64,000 nt of DNA, from assembly GCA_014773175.1 (NCBI GenBank), contig VXCM01000961.1:248115-312114 (forward strand), written 5' to 3'. Numbering within the stretch: the stretch's first letter is position 1; each line of letters opens with the position of its first letter. Under the pieces are notes generated by a model. That model saw only the letters and a program-made list of their open reading frames with translations. It searched no databases and was not told the DNA's origin. This DNA comes from Lucifuga dentata. Taxonomy: Eukaryota; Chordata; Actinopteri; Ophidiiformes; Bythitidae. Shown here in pieces: positions 17,020-30,000 of the stretch. The translations under genes and the position numbers were made by a program.

Positions 17020-18334
17020 CCACTATCATGCACAGAAGAGGTATAATCAAAAGTTAGATTCTTGGTTTAAAAAAAATAAAAATTGCTTTCTTCTTTTATG
17101 TAGAATTTTGGTTACAATAGATTCAATGAATGAATGACTGGTACAAAGTTGGTCATCTTCTTTCAGCTACATTCAAATCTTCTTCTTCTTCTTCTTCTTC
17201 TTCTTCTTCTTCTTCTTCTTCGTCACCCTGCTGATCAACAGTACCGGTGGCAGTCATTGGTAGCCCGAACCTTGACCGGTCCGATATGGAAATCTGATTT
17301 GTGATCCACATCACAAAATGGAATGTTATTTTTTTCTGGCAGGTCCACAGTGTATCTTGTGTGCATAAAAATTATTTTTCTTTTGTTGGTTGGAGCTCTT
17401 CCTAGGACTGTGTGGGTGTGTACAGACTGTCCTGTGAGATTCGTTACACATGACAACTTACTTATCTTACAAGCTACCATACAGCTGACACTTTTATGAT
17501 TCTTTTAAATCCTCTGCACACCCACACAGGTGCTTTCAGTTTTCTGGCTGATTAGTTCAGGTGAAACTGTGTGGAACTTTGCTGGAATTATTGTGAGGTC
17601 ACCAAATTCCATATATTATAAAAGAATCATAAAGGCATAAGGTTTGAATAGGCACAACAAAACTATCAGGAAAGTGATTGTTATCACTCAAACAGTCTGT
17701 ATATGCCCACACAGTCCTGACACAGTCCTGGTCATTTCCTCTCTATTCATTTCTATGAAGAGGAAGAGACATATTTACTTCCTGTTGCAAAGTGGTCCTG
17801 TTCACTTTATACAGTTGAAACAGACTGAAGTTGGACCTGCAAAGCAATAAGATTCACCAAAATCCAGCCAATTTAAAAAAGAGAAAATGGACTGACTTCT
17901 CTCCCACCTGCCTTTTGCTGCAGTACGTGAGTAAATTTCATCCTGCCAATTCCGGCCTGACTGCTGTTTGAGAAGAGATGTACCAAGCCAAAAATAATTG
18001 AAAATGTCTGTGTAGGTGTTATGACCAGGACCTTAGGGAGTTTAGTGACCTCAGCAGATTCCCGGTATAGCTCTGTCCAATTTATACTCAGCTAGAACGA
18101 CTGTGTGGGTGTTCAAGTCTTACTCTGATGTTCAATTTTACATAAATATATCATAGTTAGCAATTTTGTCCATACATTAAGGTATAAATATTGTATCAGT
18201 TCATTGGCCTCTGATAATTTTGCCTTTTTTCACTTGGCTAATTATGTGTGTACTATGTGTGCGTGTGCATGTTTGTGTATGTATTTATTTTACAGAATAT
18301 GCCCAGGCTATATTTGTTTATTAGCTTGCAATGT

Positions 18335-18396
<62 letters not shown>

Positions 18397-21300
18397 ATTT
18401 ATGCTGAGAGGCAACAGAGAGGCAGAAACAAGAAGTGAGTTAACAGGAAAAGGTATTATGGGTGTGTATATTAGTTGTGTGTATGTGTGTAGATGAGAGT
18501 GGTTTTAAGAGGAGGCTTAATGAAACACTATAGTGATGGCTGTCATCCTCTCTCTTCCATTCTTGTTACAACAATGAGGGTCAGATTTCAATCTGGGCAG
18601 CAGAAGAACACTTGAGCTGGGCCAACAACTCTCCAAACATTCAGATCTTGGATTTATTAGCCTATAATGCAGACTCATCTCCAAGCTCTACCAAAGCAAG
18701 CTTAGTGTGTGAATCTTGATTTAAAATACTATGAGACTCAGAAGACTGACCACAGTTTCATTCTCCTGGCTGGTTTATTGTTAAGGTCAAGAGAAAATCA
18801 TCTTTGTTTTCATCACACTGGAAACTCATTAATTCTCTAGATCCAGCATGGGCTCTACTCTTTTTTGCATTATTGATTTCATGTGTGGAATGATGCAAGG
18901 AATCAATTATTATAATTCCTTATTGGCCTTTTTCTGAAAACCTGACTGAGATGTGTACACATATGCCCAAGCTTTTATCCGTTAGCGGCATTAGCAGAAA
19001 CTAAAAATCGATCGATCAGTCTTCTCTGTTTAGAGAAAACTGACAGAATAGTCACTCTGGAATATTTATGGGAATAGTGAACAGTGATGGAGAAAGATTA
19101 TTTAAATCATCTGACACGTTGTTTCTTGCAAACAGTAGATTATATACTGAGAACTATAGAAATTACTCTCAGCCTTCAGCCAATGTATTCCCACAAATTC
19201 ATCAACAAACTGTCAGACTTGAATACATAAAGTATCTCAGCAATGCCTCTAAAAGCCTGATTGGAACTTTTGTAAAGGCTTCAAATTTTAGAAGGCTTTA
19301 AAATTTGCTGCACACCTAAATATTTCTGTTCCCAAAGCAACATATCTATAATGAGACAGTCAGACAGACAGACAGGTAAGGGGGACAGGTAGGAAGGTAA
19401 AATCCCCAAACTCCCAACCATAATCATCTTTCTCCAGCTCTTGCTGGGGGATCTTCCACCTGGTCTAAGGCCAGTTGGGAGTTACAATCCCTCATTTGTC
19501 CTGTGATAGTCCCTCTTCCCACTCATACCCTCCAAAGAGTGTCAGCCAGCAGGCAGTCTAATAAGATGTTCTAACCTCATCAACTCACACTCCTCACTGT
19601 GAATTCAGCCTCAGCTTGATACAGAGTAGATACTAATAAACAACCTTCTGAATTGGATCATTCAGCTGGACTGTGATCATCATTTCTGAAGTTAATGTAA
19701 TGCCATTTTGTAAGAGCAGACATTTTTTTTAAAGGGGTGGAGTACTTTTAGAACAGAATTTCTACCCTCCAACAGAACCTGACAGGGTCAAAGACTTTCG
19801 GAGGAATGTGGCCACAAAGTATGAAGTTCTCATGGTGACAGAATGGGAGCAATGCGTATTAGCTTCTTGCTATGTCTCCTCTACTGTAGAAATGAATGTG
19901 GAGATACACTGAGGGAAATCCATGTGATGTATTGTGAGAGAGAGAGAGAGTGGGGGGGGNGGATGGATTGAATGAAGGAGAAGGTGAGGAGATGGTGAAA
20001 ACCAGTAACATAATAATAAGATCTTGAGGGGGTGACACCTTAGCAATCATTTTTTTCTCATCTATTTTTCTCACCTGTCACTCACACCACTTTTGTACCA
20101 GTGAGTTTCCATAGCAACAAACTCCAGCTCCCACCCCTAAAGGGATGTTGACTGACTAACAAGGATGTGGAGTGTCATGTCCCGTTGCAGGGACATGACA
20201 CTCATTTTGATTAAAATTTATAGATTTGTTGATCATATTTTCATTGTAATATACTACCTGTGTACATGAAAAGGAATGTGAAGTTGTACTTGTATCATTT
20301 ATGTTACAAAATTTTATTTAAATTGAATAAGATTGGCAGAGAGAGAGGAGGAGGGAGAGGGACTATGAACGCATAGAGATGAATTGATGTAAATGATGTA
20401 TGAAATCTGGTATCCCAACATTTGTCCTCGTGTAAGTGCATGTTTGTGTTTGTCTTTGTTTCGGAGTGCAGTTTTGTCTATATTGATGTGTGTATTTGTG
20501 TGTGTTTGTATGTTTGTGTATATGCTCTGATAGCAGACAGGAAGGCTTTCACAGTTTGCAGTAACTGGGTTCACCGTCTCATTCTGCCAAGTCTTTGCTG
20601 TGTTTCTGTTTTGCTCCCATCTGAGGAACGCCGTCACTGAATTCTGATTATGTGGATGACTCTCTTGTCATATAAATATATGCTGTAGCTCTTTGTTGTT
20701 GCTTACTGCCACTTCTTCATTCATTTGATAACTTAAAACAGAAATAAAAAGTTGGTTTTTGAGCATCACAATAAAACCCAAGCTGTAAAGAGAATATCAT
20801 TTGGATTTTAGTAGATCAAAACATGCTCAAAGATGACAAAACAATTTTTCTGATGGAACTAGTGGTCCTCATTCAAAGTTTCTATAAAATAATTATAAAC
20901 CGTAAGTATGGGTTTAACTTGACTGAAAAATTACCATTTGCGTGAACAGTAGAATTATGTTCAAAAGGATAACAGTTAGTATTCAATATTGCTAGCATTC
21001 AGTTATAATCAACTAAAACTACAGATCCATTCAACATTTGTGCTTTCTGCTTTGCATTGTGCCTTGGCAATGCCTCTTAGCTAAAGGCTGCCCAGGCTAT
21101 GATCTATTTTTCAGCCTTTTCTGGCAGCAATAATGAAGAGCTCAGTACTGATGCAGGGGATTTTTGCCTCCTGGATGCTTTGATAGACAGTTGCTAAGTG
21201 CAGATTCCCCAGAGGCCAGCAAGCCAGTGGGTAATAGTGATGTGAGAGACACCAGAAAGAGAAACGCAACAACCAGCTGACAGTCAGCTGAATGCTTATG

Positions 21301-22548
21301 CACAGAAAGTCAATTTAATGCTTGGAGAGAGGAGGAGAAGAAGGAGAGCAAGTAAGAGAAACAAAAAGGCTGAACAAAGGACAGAAGCTGTGGTTGCCTG
21401 TGAATTTTTGAGGTCTGATTGTAAAGAGTGTATTTAATGATTTCACATTTTATTTTACATGGTCTCCCAGTGTAAAATCGAATGTTGGATTGACATTTGT
21501 CTTCACCTTTTTGCATTTCTGTCATTTCACTGTAATCAATTAATGCAGATTCCTGCAGTTTGTAATGGTTTTGAGAGACAAATAACTAGTTAGATGCCAG
21601 TAAAACTGTCAGTTTTTGATTTTGTAAGTGGCCTTTTATGTAGTACTGTCAGTGCATCATTATTGATGAGCTTTTCAGATCTTTACATTTACCAAGAAAG
21701 CTATCTGATCAATGGTTTTTGTCTGTCTGTCTTGTTTGTTTGTTAGCAGATATCTCAAAAAAGCTATGGTCCTCTTTGGATGAAATTTGGGGGACAGAAT
21801 TAATATTGAGAGGAAGAAGTGATTATGTTTTTGAGATGATCTGGATCATATTCTGGATCCAGGATCTTCTTCTTTTCCTTTCGGCTTTCCCTTCAGGGGT
21901 CACCACAGCGAATCATCTGCCTCCATCTAACCCTATCCTCTGCCTCCTCTTCTCTCACACCAACTAACTTCATGTCCTCTTTCACTACATCCATAAATCT
22001 CCTCTTTGGTCTTCCTCTAGGCCTCCTGCCTGGCAGTTCCAACCTCAGCATCCTTCTACCGATATGTTCACTATCCCTCCTCTGTACATGTCCAAACCAT
22101 CTCAGTCTGGCCTCTCTGACTTTATCTCCAAAACATCTAACATGCGCTGTCCCTCTGATGTACTCGTTCCTGATCCTATCCATCCTCGTCACTCCCAAAG
22201 AGAACCTCAGCATTTTAGTCTCTGCTACCTCTAGCTCTGCCTCCTGTCTTTTCCTCAGTGCCACTGTCTCTAAGCCATACAACATCGCTGGTCTCACCAC
22301 CGTTTTGTACACCTTTCCTTTCATTCTTGCCGAGACTCTTTTGTCACACATCACACCTGACACTTTTCTCCACCCATTCCAACCTGCTTGCACACGTTTA
22401 TATTCTGGATCCAGGATCCAGTAGAAATTTTTAGCCTATTGCTGTGAGGGTAGCGCAGCTCCTTGAAGAGATTGCTATGTGTGGTGTGTGTGTGTATGTG
22501 TGTATGCCTGGAAGTGTGTGTGAGAGGGGGGAGGGAGAGGGAGAGGGA

Positions 22549-22585
<37 letters not shown>

Positions 22586-25500
22586 GTGACAGTGTGCAGA
22601 GCAGGTTGATGCTGGCAATCAGAGCAGAGCCAGGTTAGCATAAATGCTGTAATAGTGACAGTAACAGTGAATATACAGTATGAAGGTGAGTTTTCTGTAA
22701 AATAACAGGTCTTCAACAAACAAGCAGAGTCCCTGAGTTTTCTGTGCCAGCAGCTGTATGTAGCAGGGGTTAACTCCGAAGTTGGTACTAACTTCGGCAT
22801 TAGAGTAATAAAGAGAGCTCCATGCTTTCCAACCATGATCTGGAGGCTTAAACAGGAAAGGTTAAAACTATAAAATCAATCCTAATGGGCTGATTTCAAT
22901 AAAATATAACACGGTGGCTCATTTTTTAAGTAACAAGTTTGTTTTTTTTCTATTGTGGGTTTTGTTGGGCTTTGGCAGAGGTATGTACTCTCCATTCTTT
23001 TTCCATATAGAAAGCTTCAAGAAAGATTTAAGGAAGGGATCATAAGGAACAAAGTGTGATGCAAAGGACAACAAAGGTTACACATTATAACCCTAGTTCT
23101 ATGAGGAAGGGTAGACCTCTCCATCAGGCTTTATAGACATGTTTACACACTCCCTCACACTGAAATTTGCATGCAGTAATTCCACCAATAAGCTTGAACT
23201 CATTAAGTCTCCTCTGTATTTGTTGCATATGGACATTAGATTCCTGGTATTCTCAAAATCAGGACCTTGAGGAGAGCAGAGAAATAAGGTCAGGGGGATC
23301 TGTCTGTGCTCATAGAGTTACAGTTAAAATGTGTGCTTCATTCTGTTTGATACACTTAATAGGCTCTGTAGTTCCCAAGGGGTAGAAGTCAGAAAATTTC
23401 ACTCCCTGCTTTGACACCAACACAACACAACTCAGTGACCTTGAAGTCTGCCTTCCTAGCAGGAGGCAGACTTCTTGTACCTGGAACCATGAGGATGGAC
23501 CAATGATTGAATTTTATCCCCCAAGGAAAGAAGCAAGGAACAGCTTCAGTTTGAACAAAGAAAAGATGTAGAAGGATCTAGAAAAAAAATCTCTGAAATT
23601 TCCCTGATGTCAAGCGTCATTGAAATGACTGATTGTCTCCGCGAGCAAGTCAGTAATGCAGCAGCTCTAATTTGTTCCTTCATCCTGAACTGCTTTGCTG
23701 CTATGACTACATCCATCAGCTTCAGTTGTCCTCACGAATCACTGTGTTGTTCACACATCAATACCAACACATACACACAAGCATAAGCACACAAAACATT
23801 AATACATGAATTTCCACCCATTCCTGTATTTATTTAGTTGCAAACATGCAGACTCCACCTTGACTAATTAAAAGCTATATCTGAATCAATAATCAATGCA
23901 TAGATAAAAGTGGGCTATATGTTTACTTCATCTTTACCTTTTTGACCAAAAAAATGCCAAACTACTGTATCTTTTTATGACTTTGTTGCATTTGGTTGCA
24001 ATTTGTTTTATCCAGTGAATTGGCACAAATTTAGCATTTGAAATCGTGTTGGATTTGGTTGAAGGACAGTTTGATGTTGACTAATTTATCAGTTTTATTG
24101 CTGGTTGTTAGTGTGAACAAATACGCACCACAAAACCTGAAGCAAGGGATACCTTAAGGCTTGAATTAATGATGATTAAAAAAAAAACAAAAACAAAACA
24201 AAAAACAACCTGTCATTTTATCAGTTTTTCTATGTCCAGATTTCAATCTGCTCTGGAAGATTTGTATGTCCCCAGACTACCAAAATTATCTTTTAATTTT
24301 ACTGTTAGTTATCTAGCAGCACTGCAGTTTAGATCAACTTAGAATGAAAATAACAGCTGAATAAATTTCATTTCTTTGATGTACCATGGATATGACAGCC
24401 AAATAAAGGAATTAGTTTAGGAAATGGAAACTAGCATAGTTCCTCTGACATTTTAATTTCCCTCCAATGTCAAACTCAACCTTAATGTAATAAGATTAGG
24501 CAAATAGGAGTGGATTTAATAATGGTGATTATCTTTTAAAAATACAGTTCTTATCCTTCCTGATTACATCAGTGTAGGTGAGATCAGGAGTGGCCAATGG
24601 CAACTGACATGGACCCCTCTCATTCCTGCAGGACCCCCCTCACACACATTATTTTTTTCTGTGTGAGTGTGTGCATCCTAGTCTGTTGTGTTTCCAAGGC
24701 CATATGTGTGGAGGGTGGAGATTAGAGAGTCACTCCTTGTAATCCACTGTGGATCCAGGAGACTGACTCTGTCATCATTGCCATAACCACTCTGCTAATG
24801 AGAAATTGCATTCACTATCAAAAACAACCTAATAGCCCTGTGTGGTGAACAGCCACACATAATTATATGTGTAATGTGACATAATTCACAGTAACTGTCA
24901 TATTTCCTTGTGTTGTCCTACCGTCTATCTTTTCACTGTAGAAGCATTAGAGATGTTCCTGGGCAGTTCTAGTTACCGTTAGTTACTATTAGACTGTTAG
25001 TTACTGTTAAACTGTTAGTTACTGTTAGACTGTTATTTACTGTTAGTTACTGTTAGACAGTTACTATTAGACTGTGAGTTACTGTTAAACTGTTAGTTAC
25101 TGTTAGACTGTTATTTACTGTTAGTTACTGTTAGACAGTTACTATTAGACTGTGAGTTACTGTTAGACTGTTAGCAGAGGAATAAAAAGAGGAACTCTGT
25201 AAAGAGGAATAAAATATTGTAACTCAAGTAAAAGTACTGTTTGACAAAATTTTACTCAAGTAAAAGTACTTGTGTAAAAATTTACTTAAGAGTAAAAAGT
25301 ATTTTGTTTCAAATGTACTCTGAGTAAAAAGTACTGAGTTACATTTTATACGTTACCAAAAAATGCAAAAAATACATACATTTTAAACAATTTTAATGAA
25401 AAATATGAACACATAAGAAACAAACTTCAATTTGTAGGGTAAGCAGATGTGGATGGATACAGTAGACAAATTTAAAGGACTATATCAATGATCTTGCATG

Positions 25501-25605
25501 CTTGAGCCCAATACATACAACCTGCATACATATACATATCTATATATATACATATATATATATACACACACATATATATATATATATATATGTGTGTATA
25601 TGTGT

Positions 25606-25638
<33 letters not shown>

Positions 25639-26056
25639 GATATCTTGTGCAGTGTTGGCATATTTGAATGGTGAGGAGAGTGGCTTGGAGAAGATTCTGA
25701 CTCCACACTCCCCTCGCCGAACGAGCTCTTGCCTAGTCGCATCGAGTTAGCCCATCTTTGTGATGTGGACACTTTTTACTAGATGCAGTGACTAGGCAAG
25801 AACTCGTTCGCCAAGCGGAGAGTGGATTAAACATGGTTTACACGGGTTTGCGTCTGTCGAAAACTCTGTAACGCGTGGTGTACGGAGAGTCCCGTGCGCT
25901 CCCATCAACGAACGACCTTCTTGCATAGTCACTGCATAACGCACATCCACCTCAAAAGACGCATTGACTTAATGTGGTCACCACATGCATCTTGCGCAAT
26001 GCAAGATGCATGCTTGATGATCCAGTAACCTGGATGGCAGATGCTTGAAAGACTTG

Positions 26057-26089
<33 letters not shown>

Positions 26090-26570
26090 TGTGAGAATTA
26101 GTTTATAAATACAAATAGCAGTTAAGAGTGTCAGAATTTCATTGACACTCGAGATGGAATCCCTCAGATTGTCTTCTCCTGCAACTTTTGCAGTTTCACC
26201 TCCGAATCATCACAGAAGGAGGTGGGGAGGATCAACCGTATGCACACTTGTGTATACTTACAGTACAGACACATGTGCATGTCCCTGGATGCAAAGACAC
26301 ACACACACATAGTCAAACATAAATCCAACAACCCTCACATTCACTCTGCCAGGATCCGCAGGCATCACAGCTTGTGTGACATTCTGTTGTTAATGTATAG
26401 AAAATGTCACGTGCGCATATATTATAGCTCAGCCTGTCAGTGTAAAGGCCGCTGGTAGCCTAAAGTTAGCATTGCTCACATGGACCTTTAATAGAGGGCA
26501 AGAACAGCCTGCAGAAAGTTTGAACAGAAGTTGGAAATTAATATGCATTTTTTAAAGGCTGTGACATCTG

Positions 26571-26626
<56 letters not shown>

Positions 26627-26992
26627 TGTGTGTGTCAGTGAAGTAACACTAAGCCACAGGGGCCGGCTAATTGCTTGACATTGACACGTGATATTGAGAG
26701 TAATTTCCTGTTCACATTCATCATCATCTAAAGCCAAAGTTTAGTTTCTCCTGATTCTTCTTTATCCAGATTAACTTTAAGAAGTGAGTGTTCTCATTAG
26801 AGGAAACACTCTGGAGTATTCCTCTCTCTCTCTCTCTCTCCCCCCCNTGCCTCAGCCTTGTTTTTATCTCATCATATTGTTTTTTTTTTATTAAGTGTCT
26901 CTGAAGAATATTCTCTCTATCATCTCTGTGACCAGCCTGGGTGTTTGTGCAGCTCCCCATGCCACCTGCCACCGTAGCATCACACACACACA

Positions 26993-27049
<57 letters not shown>

Positions 27050-30000
27050 TGCATGCGTACATACAGTAAACGCATGCCAGAAGCTGTGAAAGATCGGCTG
27101 AATGCCAGTTTGGATGCGATGGGTCTCTGGACCCTCTCATAGTGCCCCCCACTGTTGCGCTCATCAATTATATACCACCTGCACATTGTGTTTAAGTGTG
27201 CATGCATTCACATGCACACTTAAACACAATGTCAATTGTGCATGTATGTGTGGATGGATGCCATGTATGGAAAAGCATTTATGTCATAATGGGTGTAGAC
27301 AGGGGTGGAGGATGCAGAGAGACAGTAGCTTTGTGGGTCTGAGGCTGTGTTTTCTCATTAGAATGCTCTTGGATGTTTATATGCTGCATGCATTTTGTAT
27401 TTAATTGCGTTTCTGGTGAACCAGATGGCCTTATATGAAACACTTCATAGTGACTCAGAAGAGATGTGACGGAATCACACATTCACACACATATGACCCT
27501 TGCCCTTGCAAATGCATACCGCACACACACATTTTTGAAAGCAGGAAGAGAGTAAGGTGTTTATACAATATGTGAGTAGAGCTCAAGGAAAGTGTTGGAT
27601 GGTCTTCAAGCAGCAGCCTCAGAAGCATTCTCCTTTGTATCCTCCCTTGAATTTGCCTCAGGATTCTGTCTTCTTGCTTTATGCTGACAAAAGATACAAA
27701 GCAGAGCTGTAAAGAGGGTGAGCAGAGGAGATCAATCCTTTTTATAAAGGAGTTTCTAGCTGTGATGAGGCCCTGTGCTGTCCTGCTGAGGCATCAAAGT
27801 CTGCAGTGTTGACAGCTCCTGAGGTGGTAATAATAATGCTGAAAAAAAGGAATAAAATACCCGTTTAACCCTACAGTGGGTGAAAAAGAGAGCAATTCTT
27901 AACTGTCCTATATCCTTCTTATGTAATGATTATTAGAATTAAATGGTAAATTTCAAAAACTTACATGCAGTGCTAATAAAATAATTTCACTAAGAGCTTT
28001 TACTAAAGAGAAATGTATAATGACAAAATCCTTTAAATTGTTTTCTCTAGAAGAGTCAGGTATTAAGCCTGATGAGCAAGAGAATTATAACTTAAATTTG
28101 ATTTTATCTGCTCATCATATTTTTATATCGCAGTGCAAAACCGTCATATTTTTAAAGAGACAGGATTAAGCATTTTGTAATCTGCGGGTTTGGCAGGATA
28201 GTGAAGCATTTCCCTGTTTTTTTTTTTCATACTTATAGTACATGTATTTGTGAGTACATACATGCATTTGTTATTTACTATGTAAGACCACAGTGCTAGA
28301 ATAGGAATATAGATAAATGGGAAAAGATTCTCTTTGCAGATGTTCGAAGATACCAAGCTACATATGATCTGTCGTATGTCACATTTATATAATGAAATAT
28401 GAAGGAAGGTTAAGACGTTAACATTTATAATATGCCGTTTATTGAGGAAAATCATGCTTTTGGCTTCAAATTCACATTGTATTTGCCATCATTTGTTTTC
28501 TTTCCTCTGACACATTTTTCTTTTTGAAATCTGTGCCATCATTGTGCTGCACTTGTCTGGTGACTAACCAGCCATGTCATCTGGCCAAATGGGTGTAGAA
28601 GCTGTAAACTGAGCCTCAAGGGATCACATTCTGCGGTGAAATACAGCAAACAGCATGGGATTTACTTTAAATGGTTTTCAGCGATTCCATCAATCCTTGG
28701 TGATCATTAACCACATGGATGTGTGATGTTAAATCACTCTCACTGAAAAAACACCATCTCATGCAGACACAGTAAAGCATTGTGCTCTTCATTTGTAGCC
28801 TGGGAGCAAAGTAACTATTTATTTAGCTCCATGCAGCAGATTGAATGAGGTTTTTGGCATGAAGGAGGCCGTTCTTTTAATGGCAGGGTTTCATTAGTGT
28901 GACTTGTGCCTTTGTATTCCAGTAGGGCCACTGGCAGTGGTTGTAATTATGTCTGAGGTGCTGTGTCACTTTCCCCTCTCCTCCTGCTTATTCTCCCCAG
29001 TCTGTTCCTTCTCCACCTCCCTCCTCTGGCCTTCACTTAGTTTTTGAAGTTGATAATTTAATCCTCTCTTGCTCGCTGCAGTGGCAGTTTTTTCCTCCCT
29101 TTTCTCTTTTATTACAGTCTTACAGAACCACAAAGGGGACAGATAAAATAAATGGTGGCCAGAAAAACTCTCTAACAGGGACTCAGGGACTTCTGTCGAA
29201 AAAAGTTGCTGCACCAGAATTAGTTAAAATTGTACCATGTCCAAAATGTTAAAGAGCCATTATCCCATCATTACTGTGGCTGATACAAGCACTGCAATTT
29301 AGTGGAGGAAATGCGATTTTCTCCCCACATTGAAGTTATGACTGTTTTCAACTATTGCCACAGTAATTATGCAGTAGCAGCTAATGTTATGCTTGCTAAT
29401 TTTAGCATATGACATTTTATTACATTGCTGCTCACATAATGAAGAAGCAGACTTAGTTCAGAGGACCCGTTACTTCCTGCATACTCAATAGGAGGACCAC
29501 GGCCCAGATAGAGACCAAAACACAATTTAGTCTGGACCTGACTTGGATAGACTGTGAGTGATTCATTGCTATCATGTCACTTTATTACCAGCTGCTAGTA
29601 GCTGTATTTAGCAAGTTTGTTGATGGAGGTAGGAGCTTAGGTTGAGAAAAGGAAATGTCACATCCAAAACTAACCAATATAAAGAAAAGAAAGGTTCACA
29701 GTAAAAAGAAAACAAAACAAAAAAACCAAAACAAAACAAAACTGTGTTTTATGATGTGTGGACTGAAAAAACATCATTTGACCTAAAGGAAGTGTCTCTA
29801 CTGGCCATTTATACAGAAAACCCTAACCTCAACCCAGGACCCTGAGCCCTTAATCCTTAACCCAAACTCTTAACTCTAACCCTTATCCCTTACCCTAGTC
29901 CTAAGCCTTGCATACATAGTTTTGGAGTTTTTGGACCTTAAATATTGCTCGTTTCATCCATCCTTCCTTGACCTGTGATGCCACGTAAATTTGGATATAA

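Noticed and set aside
17235..17480. Minus-strand 81-codon frame ending [17 protein letters not shown]
   Set aside because: It looks protein-like, but I cannot place it in any family, and no partner sequence flanks it. It may be a transposon fragment; left unannotated.
21972..22424. 150-codon + strand frame opposite the LINE fragment
   Set aside because: It is the antisense shadow of the RT fragment, which carries the real protein signature on the minus strand.
25003..25158. CRISPR-like array
   Set aside because: The units abut without spacers and the genome is vertebrate; it is a tandem repeat.
25472..25772. Tyr-Ile repeat frames on the minus strand
   Set aside because: Translations of (AT)n and (AC)n simple repeats.
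27183..27232. microRNA gene at the perfect hairpin
   Set aside because: Known animal precursors are longer and imperfectly paired; this has only a 22-bp stem and no lower stem. Reported as a foldback only.
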